Source: a virus
IMG/VR virus record: IMGVR_UViG_3300037069_001879
Span: 1-52,363 of that record
DNA: 52,363 nucleotides
Strand: one strand, 5' to 3'
The position numbers were made by a program, and so were the translations under genes. Below, one piece after another: positions 25,268 through 32,210 of this stretch; position 1 is the first letter of the stretch; every line of letters begins with the position of its first letter. The notes under the pieces are model-generated. The model was not told the DNA's origin. It saw only the letters and a program-made list of their open reading frames with translations, and did not search any database.

Positions 25268-25464
25268 TATACTGTGTAATTAATTTGCTTTTTGTCAAGG
25301 ATCCAGGTTTCGATCTCAATCCGCTGAGTATTAGGATCCCACGATCTCACGCAGGCGTCCGGTATCCAATGAATTTGTGTATTCTTTAGCTGCAAACGCC
25401 AGGCTTTGTCGCTTCGCTGTAACAGGGCTTTAATCGTAAGGTTTGCGGTTTGGTTGCTGCTCAT
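25267..25464 (-). CDS. Hypothetical protein (65 aa)
   Basis: A small protein with a Trp-rich, beta-like centre (AWRLQLKNTQIHWIPDACVRSW). Its ATG overlaps the stop of the hexapeptide-repeat gene as ATGA and its stop overlaps the next start, so it is part of a tightly coupled cassette. No recognised family. Confidence 0.6.
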   Translation of the reverse strand: MSSNQTANLTIKALLQRSDKAWRLQLKNTQIHWIPDACVRSWDPNTQRIEIETWILDKKQINYTV

Positions 25465-26129
25465 ATACCAAATTTTATTTTAACCACCTCGACAATGGTT
25501 AAGTATGCCTTAGCAAAAACATTATCGGCATGCGTTCTTATAACCTGAGCTATAAATTCCTCAAGCGTACCAAAGAAGCAACCGCAAACGACCTTTATTA
25601 ACTTGTCTTTACACTTAAAAAAGGTGGTTGATCTGTTTTCGGATCCAAAGTTTTGAAATACGCAGTAATCATTGTTGGATTTAATTTCTGCATTACCGCA
25701 AACCCATGCATTACCGCAAACCCGTGCATTACCGTAAACCTCTGCATCACCGGAAACCCATGCATTACCGTAAACCCGTGCATTACCGCAAACCTCTGCA
25801 TTACCGCAAACCCATGCATTACCGCAAACCCGTGCATTACCGTAAACCTCTGCATCACCGGAAACCCATGCATCACCGGAAACCCATGCATTACCGTAAA
25901 CCCGTGCATTACCGCAAACCTCTGCATTACCGTAAACCTCTGCATCACCGGAAACCCATGCATTACCGTAAACCCGTGCATTACCGTTCGGCGTGTTTTC
26001 CGCGTCCACCCAGCCACCTAAGTCGCCAGGGTTGGCATACTTGGTTTTTTTGGTACATTTAATTCTGAATAGCTTAATACCAAAAACGTTTACTTTGGTT
26101 TCGCTGGTTAGTTCATAATATTTTTCCAT
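25461..26129 (-). CDS. Hexapeptide-repeat (left-handed beta-helix) protein
   Basis: A 222-residue protein. Residues about 35-150 consist of tandem six-residue repeats of the form A-(W/R/E)-V-(C/Y/S)-G-(N/D). This period is typical of left-handed beta-helices such as the LbetaH transferases and related phage proteins that begin with DLGGWV. The N-terminal 35 residues (TKVNVFGIKLFRIKCTKK...GDLGGWVDAE) fit that family. The C-terminal 75 residues form a separate capping domain. No acetyl-CoA-binding or catalytic residues can be picked out, so structural or binding roles are as likely as enzymatic. The DNA repeats are nearly identical, which suggests frequent copy-number change. Confidence 0.8.
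   Translation of the reverse strand: MEKYYELTSETKVNVFGIKLFRIKCTKKTKYANPGDLGGWVDAENTPNGNARVYGNAWVSGDAEVYGNAEVCGNARVYGNAWVSGDAWVSGDAEVYGNARVCGNAWVCGNAEVCGNARVYGNAWVSGDAEVYGNARVCGNAWVCGNAEIKSNNDYCVFQNFGSENRSTTFFKCKDKLIKVVCGCFFGTLEEFIAQVIRTHADNVFAKAYLTIVEVVKIKFGI
25690..25977. repeat. Tandem 18-bp repeat array (16 units) inside the beta-helix gene
   Basis: Sixteen consecutive 18-bp units such as GCATTACCGCAAACCCAT occur, with a partial seventeenth. Units fall into six types in the order a b c d e f a b c d d e f c d e, so a 108-bp higher-order block is partly duplicated with exact identity. The array is open in several frames on both strands, which creates spurious ORFs. Confidence 0.9.
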
Positions 26130-26135
26130 TGCCTT

Positions 26136-26279
26136 TTACTTATTGGTGATTTGGTTAATTAATGAGTTACCGCGTTTTAACGAAGCCGCCAACGCTGCTA
26201 TACTTGCAGGTGTTACACCTTGTATTTTGTTGCGGATTTCTATGCGTTTAGCTTCGGCCTGTGGGTTGGTGGTTTTCAT
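26136..26279 (-). CDS. Small basic hypothetical protein (47 aa)
   Basis: ATG at 26279 overlaps the stop of the upstream gene as ATGA (26279-26276), and the stop at 26136 lies 6 bp before the next start. The product begins MKTTNPQAEAKRIEIRNKI, then has an Ala-rich helix (TPASIAALAASLKRGNS). The compact spacing and start overlap argue that it is real despite its size. The helix-turn-helix-like pattern could suggest DNA binding, but this is weak. Confidence 0.65.
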   Translation of the reverse strand: MKTTNPQAEAKRIEIRNKIQGVTPASIAALAASLKRGNSLINQITNK

Positions 26280-26446
26280 AATGCTGGGTAAAGTTTGTTA
26301 CCGTTTTCTAAATAAACATTTGATTTGTGAATTGAACGCAGACGGTTACCGTTAGGTGAGTGGTAATAATAGGTTTCGTTTTTACCCTTACCTTTTATCA
26401 CTTCGATTTTTTCTCCTGTTAGTTGATTGATTGCGTACATTTTCAT
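26276..26446 (-). CDS. Small hypothetical protein, first gene of leftward cluster (56 aa)
   Basis: I take ATG 26446 as the start because it lies just after a predicted promoter. The product reads MKMYAINQLTGEKIEVIKG and is Lys/Tyr/Asn-rich and beta-like. It is translationally coupled to the next small gene. No family recognised. Confidence 0.6.
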   Translation of the reverse strand: MKMYAINQLTGEKIEVIKGKGKNETYYYHSPNGNRLRSIHKSNVYLENGNKLYPAL

Positions 26447-26464
26447 TATCATTAATTCGATGTA

Positions 26465-26496
26465 CAATAATAGGCACAATTATTTAATCTACCAAA
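26465..26496 (-). promoter_or_regulatory. Leftward promoter of the 26.4-24.1 kb cluster
   Basis: Minus strand TTTG (26496-26493), a 20-bp spacer, then TATTATTG (26472-26465), one mismatch from TAnnTTTG. It starts 18 bp upstream of ATG 26446. An AT-rich core repeat lies directly upstream of the -33 box. Confidence 0.6.
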
Positions 26497-26500
26497 TTTA

Positions 26501-26520
26501 TTTTAAAATATTTTTTAAAA
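26501..26520. repeat. AT-rich core repeat, copy 1
   Basis: TTTTAAAATATTTTTTAAAA in a divergent promoter region. Near-identical copies occur at 32077-32095, 40998-41017, 45193-45212 and 47910-47926, all in the same orientation and all intergenic. It could act as an UP-element or a binding site for a phage or host regulator. Confidence 0.75.
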
Positions 26521-26589
26521 TTTATTTTGTTTTTTATTTGGTGGTATGGAACCATATACCGACATTTGATTAAACAAAACAAAAAAACC

Positions 26590-26736
26590 ATGATAATCAC
26601 AGCATTAAAACAGACATTCAAAGGAAAAGCAACCAACAGCGAATTGCTGATTGCTTTTGTCGTATTTGCAACCATAGCAGGCACAGCGTTTGCTATCTAT
26701 GCTTATAAGCACCCAATTAATTTTCCTACTTATTAA
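26590..26736 (+). CDS. Small membrane protein (48 aa), first gene of rightward operon
   Basis: ATG 26590 is chosen because upstream codons lie in the AT-rich promoter region. The protein has one membrane span (about residues 18-38, LLIAFVVFATIAGTAFAIYAY) and a short basic N-terminus. A plus-strand promoter candidate (TTTG, 20 bp, GACATTTG) lies just before it. Function unknown. Confidence 0.65.
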   Translation: MIITALKQTFKGKATNSELLIAFVVFATIAGTAFAIYAYKHPINFPTY

Positions 26737-26757
26737 TCACTTATTCATTACGCTAAA

Positions 26758-27195
26758 ATGAAAACAGTATTTTTCACAATCGCAACCAACAACATCCTCA
26801 GGATAGCCAGCTCAAAAGACTATCCTATAGGTAAAGAGGTTGCAGAAGGTCTAAACCATTTAATTGATATGACCCGCGACGCCAATGGTAAAAGGCCTGA
26901 GCTTAGCCTCGAGGACTTTGAATTTATCCACCAACATTTAAGGGTTAGCTTATTTTTTGAAAACGATCAATCCGAAGGTGTAAATAATTTGGTGCTACCG
27001 CTTCGCGACTTTCGCAAATGGATCGTTTGGAATGGTAAAGCTATTTGGCATAACCAACAGCAAGGTGTTTTGGCCTGGGCTGAGACCTTTGCCGAAGAGG
27101 TAAACACCTCCTGCGTTCGCGAATACCTTAACGATATTTGCATGGGTCGTGTGTGCTATAAACAAGCTGAGTTTACTATCCACAGCGAGGAATAA
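26758..27195 (+). CDS. Hypothetical protein (145 aa)
   Basis: A soluble, acidic protein in the short rightward operon, sharing one base with the next start (TAATG at 27193-27197). It contains FEFIHQHLRVSLFF and an Trp-containing stretch, LRDFRKWIVWNGKAIW. There is no signal or TM segment and no recognised family. Confidence 0.65.
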   Translation: MKTVFFTIATNNILRIASSKDYPIGKEVAEGLNHLIDMTRDANGKRPELSLEDFEFIHQHLRVSLFFENDQSEGVNNLVLPLRDFRKWIVWNGKAIWHNQQQGVLAWAETFAEEVNTSCVREYLNDICMGRVCYKQAEFTIHSEE

Positions 27196-27428
27196 TGGAA
27201 GGCTTCGTTTCGGTTGCTGAGTTTTTAGAAAACGGCGGCAAGTTGGATTTAGGTAGAGAAATCTACCAGGCTAAGGTATATATCAAACCATTACGCCAGT
27301 ATCACACACCTATTGGTAAATGCTTATATGAGAGCGGTGGCAAGGTTTATTTATATAACTGCGTCCAGAAAGGGCACGGCAACGCTCAGGTTTATGTTAA
27401 AATAGAATACAAGCCTTTATACGTATGA
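27195..27428 (+). CDS. Hypothetical protein (77 aa)
   Basis: A small beta-rich protein with Tyr/Gly-rich strands and two cysteines (KCLYESG, YNCVQKG). The stop overlaps the next gene's ATG by 4 bp, so it is coupled to the SprT-like protease gene. Unknown function. Confidence 0.6.
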   Translation: MEGFVSVAEFLENGGKLDLGREIYQAKVYIKPLRQYHTPIGKCLYESGGKVYLYNCVQKGHGNAQVYVKIEYKPLYV

Positions 27429-27895
27429 CACTACACGAAACCGAGGCGCTCGCCTGGAGCCACATGCTTGCTCACGGGTTGCCACAGAAAGGTTGGAAGT
27501 TTGATTTTCAGTATCGCCTTAATCACCTGGGCACCTGCTTCTATTTCAACAAAACAATAAAGCTATCCGTTTCGTATGTGCTGTTAAACGACGAACCTGA
27601 GATATTGGACACGATCCTGCACGAAATAGCCCACGCCCTGCTGCCGCCCAAAGAAGGGCACGGGAAACGCTGGAAGGCCATGTGTGTTAAACTGGGCTGC
27701 AATCCTGAAAGGTGCGTTGGCTATGGTAAGATCAAGCGCCCTGAGCTTGCTTATAAGGCAGTCTGCGTAAATGGGCATACGCACTATCGCACACGCAAAA
27801 CAAAGGTGGAAATAACCTGCGGTCAATGTGATAGGCGTTTTAATATGGATTATCTGCTCGAATTTGAACCCAACCCTAACCATAAAAAGAAATGA
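27425..27895 (+). CDS. SprT-like zinc metalloprotease
   Basis: A 156-residue protein with the gluzincin motif HEIAH (66-70) and the third ligand candidate His79 in PKEGHGKRWK, matching the SprT/Spartan peptidase pattern DTILHEIAHALL...GHGKRWK. A C-terminal zinc-ribbon-like segment has C114, H118, C132 and C135 (CGQCDRRF). Spartan-type proteases remove DNA-protein crosslinks or act in DNA-bound protein turnover. Phage versions are common but uncharacterised. It is in an operon with small unknown and membrane proteins. Confidence 0.88.
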   Translation: MTLHETEALAWSHMLAHGLPQKGWKFDFQYRLNHLGTCFYFNKTIKLSVSYVLLNDEPEILDTILHEIAHALLPPKEGHGKRWKAMCVKLGCNPERCVGYGKIKRPELAYKAVCVNGHTHYRTRKTKVEITCGQCDRRFNMDYLLEFEPNPNHKKK

Positions 27896-28116
27896 AAAAG
27901 AACCAAGAAACATGGGAGATCGTTATAACCTACGCGATTATTGCCCTGATCGTTTGGGCCTGCATTAACTTTATTAACTATAAGCAGCAGCAAACTAAGC
28001 GCCTTTATAAAGCCAAACACGGTTACGAGCTAACCCGTGACAGTTTAAAGGAAATAAAAAAGCGGGACACGATTAATACCGCATCCCGCCGATATGACCT
28101 GAGGTCAATAGATTAA
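27892..28116 (+). CDS. Small membrane protein (74 aa)
   Basis: A single-pass protein (TM about residues 10-26, WEIVITYAIIALIVWACI) with a long basic C-terminal tail. The ATG overlaps the protease stop as ATGA. The 3' end of this gene contains the terminator for the convergent leftward nuclease gene and overlaps that gene by 4 bp. Unknown function. Confidence 0.65.
   Translation: MKKNQETWEIVITYAIIALIVWACINFINYKQQQTKRLYKAKHGYELTRDSLKEIKKRDTINTASRRYDLRSID
28056..28089 (-). terminator. Terminator for leftward nuclease gene, inside the opposing CDS
   Basis: GCGGGA (28062-28067) pairs with TCCCGC (28084-28089), and six T follow on the minus strand. The hairpin lies in the coding end of the rightward gene 27892-28116. 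Confidence 0.75.
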
Positions 28117-28835
28117 ATACTCAGATGTGCCTTGGTGTTCAGGTCTGCCATTGTGTAGGGCTTAACTATGTCCACCTTACTGCCTGGCTTATGTGAGTGT
28201 ATTCCTGAGTAATACGCGAAATCGTGTTTCTTAACGCTGTCCTGGTTGGGCATTATGTATGCAGTCCATTTGTGGTTCTCATAAATGGCCTTGTAACAAA
28301 ACTCAGGGATATTGACAGGCGACACCAGTTTGGTTTTAACCTGATTAGGTTTCTTGCCTGTTGTCTTTATGTAGGTCATTTTACCAAGCGTCCCGATCAC
28401 GCCGCAAACGATATGCAGGTTACTCTTAGCAGCTTCTTTGCGACACCAGGTTTCAAGTGCAAGCCAAACAATGCGATTAAGGGAAGGGCATTGAGGAACC
28501 ATATTTGACATATACCAACATTCCTTCTCGCCCTGTGCTGAGCAGCTATTATCCTGCGCCGACATTTGGTGGCCTTGATCGTATCCGCTGCCCACATAGT
28601 AGTCCATTACGTTGGAACCAGGTATCCGAGGGTCACCGATAAAATCATTCGTGCGGGGCAGGTGTGTTAAGCAGTTGACCGATGCCGCGTTAAGGTTCCA
28701 GGACACGCTATCAGGCTCGTCTGTTGAAGGGTTCCAATGCGTGACATACAGCGTATGTTTTACCGTGATCTCTTTACCGGCCTGCATGCTGAGCGACATA
28801 AACGCCGCGATCAAAATAAGGATAATGGGTTTCAT
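28113..28835 (-). CDS. Secreted DNA/RNA non-specific endonuclease (NUC family)
   Basis: A 240-residue protein with a Sec signal peptide (about residues 1-19, ending MQAGK) and a PF01223-type nuclease core. The catalytic DRGH motif is present as DQGH (86-89), with general-base His89. The metal-binding segment NMVPQCPSLNRIVWLALE (111-128) gives the expected Asn120 and Glu128. The family degrades DNA and RNA without sequence specificity in the presence of Mg2+. Export suggests action in the periplasm or outside, for example on host or competitor DNA or extracellular DNA. The Arg-to-Gln change in DRGH is a variation to test. It is flanked by terminators on both sides. Confidence 0.85.
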   Translation of the reverse strand: MKPIILILIAAFMSLSMQAGKEITVKHTLYVTHWNPSTDEPDSVSWNLNAASVNCLTHLPRTNDFIGDPRIPGSNVMDYYVGSGYDQGHQMSAQDNSCSAQGEKECWYMSNMVPQCPSLNRIVWLALETWCRKEAAKSNLHIVCGVIGTLGKMTYIKTTGKKPNQVKTKLVSPVNIPEFCYKAIYENHKWTAYIMPNQDSVKKHDFAYYSGIHSHKPGSKVDIVKPYTMADLNTKAHLSI

Positions 28836-28856
28836 AATGATTTGGTTTTAAAGTTT

Positions 28857-28883
28857 AAAAGCCCAGCGATTAACTGAGCTTTT
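28857..28883 (-). terminator. Terminator after the secreted protein gene
   Basis: AAAAGC-c-CAG pairs with CTG-a-GCTTTT around a short loop. On the minus strand it runs into CTTTTAAAC. It lies about 80 bp past the 28965 stop. Confidence 0.65.
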
Positions 28884-29004
28884 TATTATTGGTTTCGTGC
28901 AGGTCTATGTTAGTCATTCCTGCTCTTGTAAATAGTCGTTTCAACTTCCAAAGCCTGAGGCTAATTAATTTGGAAAGTTTTTTAGGAGTTGCTGTTTTCG
29001 CCAC
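28870..29004 (-). CDS. Possible small basic protein with GTG start (44 aa)
   Basis: An uninterrupted frame begins with GTG at 29004, overlaps the end of gene 28965-29453 by 40 bp and ends within the terminator stem. The product starts MAKTATPKKLSKLI and is very basic. No RBS or homology evidence is visible. It may be spurious. Confidence 0.25.
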   Translation of the reverse strand: MAKTATPKKLSKLISLRLWKLKRLFTRAGMTNIDLHETNNKKLS

Positions 29005-29453
29005 ATTGCTGTTGTGTTGACCGTACTGGTTTGCGTCGATCCATTACCGCCGTGATAGGTCGCCCTGTAATATTGATATTTCGACGGGATAATGGTCCAG
29101 GTATAGATTTGCGGTGTGGATACGTTTGTGACCGCTAAACTATCAACCGCAGGCGCTACTGGTACAGGTTTCGCTGCTGCCACGAAATCATACTTAACAC
29201 CGTCAACGGAACCATACAGTTTAACGCCGCCCAGGGTAGGATTGCCTGTTAGCTTTACCACGCTCGTTTGAATTGTTACCACATCCTGCCAGCCTGCGAT
29301 CTGCAAGGTCTGCGAGATTGTGCCCGAATTAGTTACGGTGTCCAAGCCCGCCTTGTGGATCGTGAGATCGGATTGGAGCGGCTTGAGGTTAGTTTGCGCC
29401 TTGACTGCAATGAATGACAGCAGCGCAACGGAAAGGATTAATAGTTTTTTCAT
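28965..29453 (-). CDS. Secreted beta-rich protein of unknown function
   Basis: ATG 29453 is preferred because it begins a clean Sec signal peptide (MKKLLILSVALLSFIAVKAQ). The mature part of about 142 residues is Thr/Ser/Val-rich and beta-like with no cysteine and no catalytic motif. It lies between the small terminase and the secreted nuclease. Periplasmic or surface function during infection is implied by the signal peptide. Confidence 0.7.
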   Translation of the reverse strand: MKKLLILSVALLSFIAVKAQTNLKPLQSDLTIHKAGLDTVTNSGTISQTLQIAGWQDVVTIQTSVVKLTGNPTLGGVKLYGSVDGVKYDFVAAAKPVPVAPAVDSLAVTNVSTPQIYTWTIIPSKYQYYRATYHGGNGSTQTSTVNTTAMWRKQQLLKNFPN

Positions 29454-29642
29454 TGCTGAATAGTTTTGGGTTAATGTTTTTTTGGTCAAAGTAATATTAA
29501 TTTTGTGACAAATCAAAATAAATTAATCAAATGTATGGCGTGGACTTCTTTCTTATACCTGAATGGTTGATTAAGGATCCTTTACGCTGCCCAGCATTTG
29601 GCTTTTTGCCTGGGCGTCATGGTGCGCCACAGCTCAGAAATG

Positions 29643-30206
29643 TTATAGGTTCTGCTCAACATCGGGAGTAAGGTTACGGTTATTCTCAGGTAAATAGATT
29701 TGGACAGCCGTTTCGGTTTTCTTTTGTTTATTGTCCTCAAGGTAACCACCTGTATGCTTCATAAGCTTTTCAATCGCGTCCATTTTGTCGTAAAACTCCA
29801 CTTCGATCTCGCCCGTCTTACGGTGGATTTTATATTTTTTGATGTACTTACCCACCTTTTGCAGGTCTTTCAGGTCTTTGGTGTAGAATTTACCAGCGTC
29901 TTTACCTGTACCCTCTCTCAGCGTGTCAAAAGGATTGATCGTTAAAACAGCTTTAAGCTCCTCCACCAGCATTTGCACACTCACAAAGTTTTCGTCCTTA
30001 ACGCGCTCTTGGATTGCAGCAATGTACGCCTTAACATTTTCGTTATGCAGCAGCTTCCAGCCCATACGCGAAGGAATAGGTGTAATGTAGCCCGCATCCA
30101 ATATGCTCTGGTTAAGGTTTCCCGTTTTCACATACTGGTAAACGAAATCCTTAATCTTTTGGCTTTTTATTTTGCGCTCAATGGCGGTAAAGTCGCTGAG
30201 TGTCAT
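29643..30206 (-). CDS. terS: Terminase small subunit
   Basis: A 187-residue protein fitting the Terminase_2 (PF03592) pattern: KIKDFVYQYVKTGNLNQSILDAGY, then GWKLLHNENVKAYI and a coiled C-terminal region. It recognises viral DNA and loads TerL. Its N-terminal helix-turn-helix is clear, and the C-terminal 60 residues are charged and probably oligomerise. It is separated from terL by about 6 kb of accessory genes, an unusual arrangement. Confidence 0.85.
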   Translation of the reverse strand: MTLSDFTAIERKIKSQKIKDFVYQYVKTGNLNQSILDAGYITPIPSRMGWKLLHNENVKAYIAAIQERVKDENFVSVQMLVEELKAVLTINPFDTLREGTGKDAGKFYTKDLKDLQKVGKYIKKYKIHRKTGEIEVEFYDKMDAIEKLMKHTGGYLEDNKQKKTETAVQIYLPENNRNLTPDVEQNL

Positions 30207-30224
30207 AGCTGCAAATATAATTTA

Positions 30225-30512
30225 TTAAACCACATCTTTGCCAAAACTTTTTAAAAACGGTGAGCCAGGGCGCAGATTGAGTTTAATAGCCAGTTGCTTC
30301 ATGGTAATTTGTTCGGCACCATAAGCGATTGCCAATTTCTTTTTGCCCAGGCAAATATCAAAATGCTCTGAGTAGGTACCTTCGTCTTGGATCCATTTTC
30401 GAGCTACGCCGATCTTATCCACCATTTGCAATAACTCTTCCTTTGTGTCTGCGATCATATGGCACATTTTTAACCTGCCATATCGCGCTTCCATGTTGTC
30501 AACGTAAACCAT
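30225..30512 (-). CDS. DUF4031 protein
   Basis: A 95-residue protein matching the DUF4031 (PF13223) pattern from end to end: it begins MVYVDNMEARYGRLKMCHMIADTK-like, has HFDI and ends with a GAEQITMKQLA segment. The family is widespread in phages and bacteria and uncharacterised. It lies between primase and small terminase, so it probably belongs to the early/middle operon. Confidence 0.8.
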   Translation of the reverse strand: MVYVDNMEARYGRLKMCHMIADTKEELLQMVDKIGVARKWIQDEGTYSEHFDICLGKKKLAIAYGAEQITMKQLAIKLNLRPGSPFLKSFGKDVV

Positions 30513-30515
30513 ATT

Positions 30516-31838
30516 TTAAAACTTTAATGAGGTATCTAAATCAAACATCGTAACCAGTTTTTTAACCATTGGGTGTTCCAGTGTTGTCAGGTGTTTTTCA
30601 ACCAACGGCATTAATTCGTCGTACACTCGCGAGCTTACCCCATACCCATAACGCTCATGGATAAACTTTTCCGCCTTTTGCCTTACAGAAATTACAGGCT
30701 TTTCTTTATTTTCCTCTCGGTTTTGTATTTCTTGACCGATTTTCAAGAAATCAAGAGTTTTGACCATATTTTTGTCACCCGCCCCTGTTTCAACCCTTGA
30801 AGGGAGGGTTAGGTTGGCTAAGTCGGGCATTAACACTAATTCGGGCGGTGGCTCATTCACCACATAATCTGCAAGGTCTGACCCATCGTTAATATCGGGA
30901 TACCGATCGAAAAAATGAACCCTGCATCCGCGCTCAACCAAACGATCTTTAACACTCACATAATCAGGCTCCAGCTCACCGTCCTCGCTAATCTCTTTCC
31001 TACCCGTCTGTTCATTTAACTTCTTTCGCATAGGCAGCAGTCCCCACGTTGCACGGGCTGAGTATGCAAAATCGGGACACAATAAAACGTCCTGACCTGC
31101 TAACGCCGAAAGCTTTTCATCAGTAAATCCGTGCATGCCACAGCAAGCAAGCCAAACCAACGGCCTATTGTTCCAAGTGGGAAAGTAGACCGAACAAATG
31201 ATTGCCGTCTTTTCAGCCTCGACCACGGCAAAGGTCGCCGTCTTTGGAGCATCATAAATGAGGTGTTCACCAAATAGACATGGTACATATCCTTTGTCGA
31301 TTGTAAATAAACGCTGTGAGGGTGGGTTAAAAGTCTTATCCCTATGCCCATCGGGCTTGTAATGAATTTTTTGCGCTGTTCGGATACGATAGAGGTTATC
31401 CAGTTGCCAAAAGATCGTGCCGTTTTGTTTCGCGGTTCCAATGAAGTATAATCCCTTGAGCGTTTCCACAGTCTCGGGGGAAAAAATAGTAAGTAGGTAA
31501 GTAATAAAATTGTTATGCTCATAGTGCTGTAATGTTTGGTTAAGGATCGCTTTGTCAACCGTAATAATCCTCGCTTTTACAGGTTCGTCGTAGGTTACTT
31601 TGATGCGGTAGTTTTCCGCGTCGCCTTGCCCGTTCGCTTTAAGCCACTCCCAGGGGGTTGATACATAACCACAATTATCCTCGCGGTCGCACTTTCCAAA
31701 ATGCTCAGGTAGATACTGATTGGTTTGAAAGTCGTAAAACTGGACATAACGCTTGTGGCCACATTGGGGGCATTTGAATTTTTTGGCGGCGTGTCCTGGA
31801 ACGCTTTTGTCGTACTGGTAACGGTGCTGCTCAGCCAC
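30516..31838 (-). CDS. Zinc-ribbon/TOPRIM-like DNA primase
   Basis: A 440-residue protein. An N-terminal zinc ribbon (C23, C26, C50, C56) is followed by a TOPRIM-like core with FAVVEAEKTAIIC (Glu207/Glu209) and DVLLCPD (Asp256), the acidic pattern of primase/toposiomerase domains. It resembles Bacteroidota proteins annotated as DUF6371 primase-like. The C-terminal third is charged and probably interacts with the helicase. It is adjacent to a RepA-like ATPase across a repeat-rich gap, so this is likely the replication start region. RNA primer synthesis is inferred. Confidence 0.8.
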   Translation of the reverse strand: MAEQHRYQYDKSVPGHAAKKFKCPQCGHKRYVQFYDFQTNQYLPEHFGKCDREDNCGYVSTPWEWLKANGQGDAENYRIKVTYDEPVKARIITVDKAILNQTLQHYEHNNFITYLLTIFSPETVETLKGLYFIGTAKQNGTIFWQLDNLYRIRTAQKIHYKPDGHRDKTFNPPSQRLFTIDKGYVPCLFGEHLIYDAPKTATFAVVEAEKTAIICSVYFPTWNNRPLVWLACCGMHGFTDEKLSALAGQDVLLCPDFAYSARATWGLLPMRKKLNEQTGRKEISEDGELEPDYVSVKDRLVERGCRVHFFDRYPDINDGSDLADYVVNEPPPELVLMPDLANLTLPSRVETGAGDKNMVKTLDFLKIGQEIQNREENKEKPVISVRQKAEKFIHERYGYGVSSRVYDELMPLVEKHLTTLEHPMVKKLVTMFDLDTSLKF

Positions 31839-32210
31839 AGAAAACCCTCCTTTCTAAAAAACACCCACAGCGCAAACCTGGCTTATGGTATATATATATA
31901 TACTCCGTATATATATTATAATTCACCATAGCCTGGCAGATAGGTAATAAAATATACCATAACCTGCTGATTATCAAACGAATATAAGCTGGCATAATGT
32001 GGGTAAATTTGAGTTAAACCTTAGGTTAACAGGTATGGGTATATTCGCTTGATTTACAGCGAGATATAATACCTGGTTTAAAATATTTTTTAAAATATAT
32101 TTTAAGTATAGGATAAAACGCTTATTATCAGCGCCTTGCGTGTTAAACCTCTGCTCAATAGTTTGTTTATGTGAATTTACGTAATACATTGAATTATTGC
32201 AAGTTAAATG
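31839..32210. other. Candidate replication origin (repeat-rich AT-rich intergenic region)
   Basis: These 372 bp lie between the primase and ATPase genes. They hold alternating TA tracts forming a potential hairpin (31888-31919), the word CTGATTATCAAAC at 31967-31979, an inverted pair of the TATATTCGYTTGAT element (31968-31988 minus, 32040-32053 plus), and one AT-rich core repeat (32077-32095). Several ATAACCTG/ATACCTGG-type words are also present, related to copies near 10.8 kb. A 71-residue minus-strand frame (31974-32189) runs through these repeats and is probably not a gene. Origin function is inferred from repeats, composition and neighbours. Confidence 0.55.
32077..32095. repeat. AT-rich core repeat, copy 2
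   Basis: TTTAAAATATTTTTTAAAA in the candidate origin region, without a matching TTTG -33 box beside it. This is the only copy not tied to an obvious leftward promoter. Confidence 0.7.

Noticed and set aside
25690-25977. CRISPR-like spacing of short repeats
   Set aside because: Units are contiguous, coding and without unique spacers.
25598-26062. Long frames on both strands across the 18-bp repeats
   Set aside because: An 18-bp repeat keeps any stop-free frame open. Only the 25461-26129 frame has flanking non-repeat domains and operon overlaps.
29582-29662. 26-codon frame after the small terminase
   Set aside because: Too short, overlaps terS and lacks conservation evidence, although it starts with a clean ATG.
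31974-32189. 71-codon minus-strand frame in the origin candidate
   Set aside because: It runs through the AT-rich core repeat and shared words, has no good start context and a composition set by the repeats.
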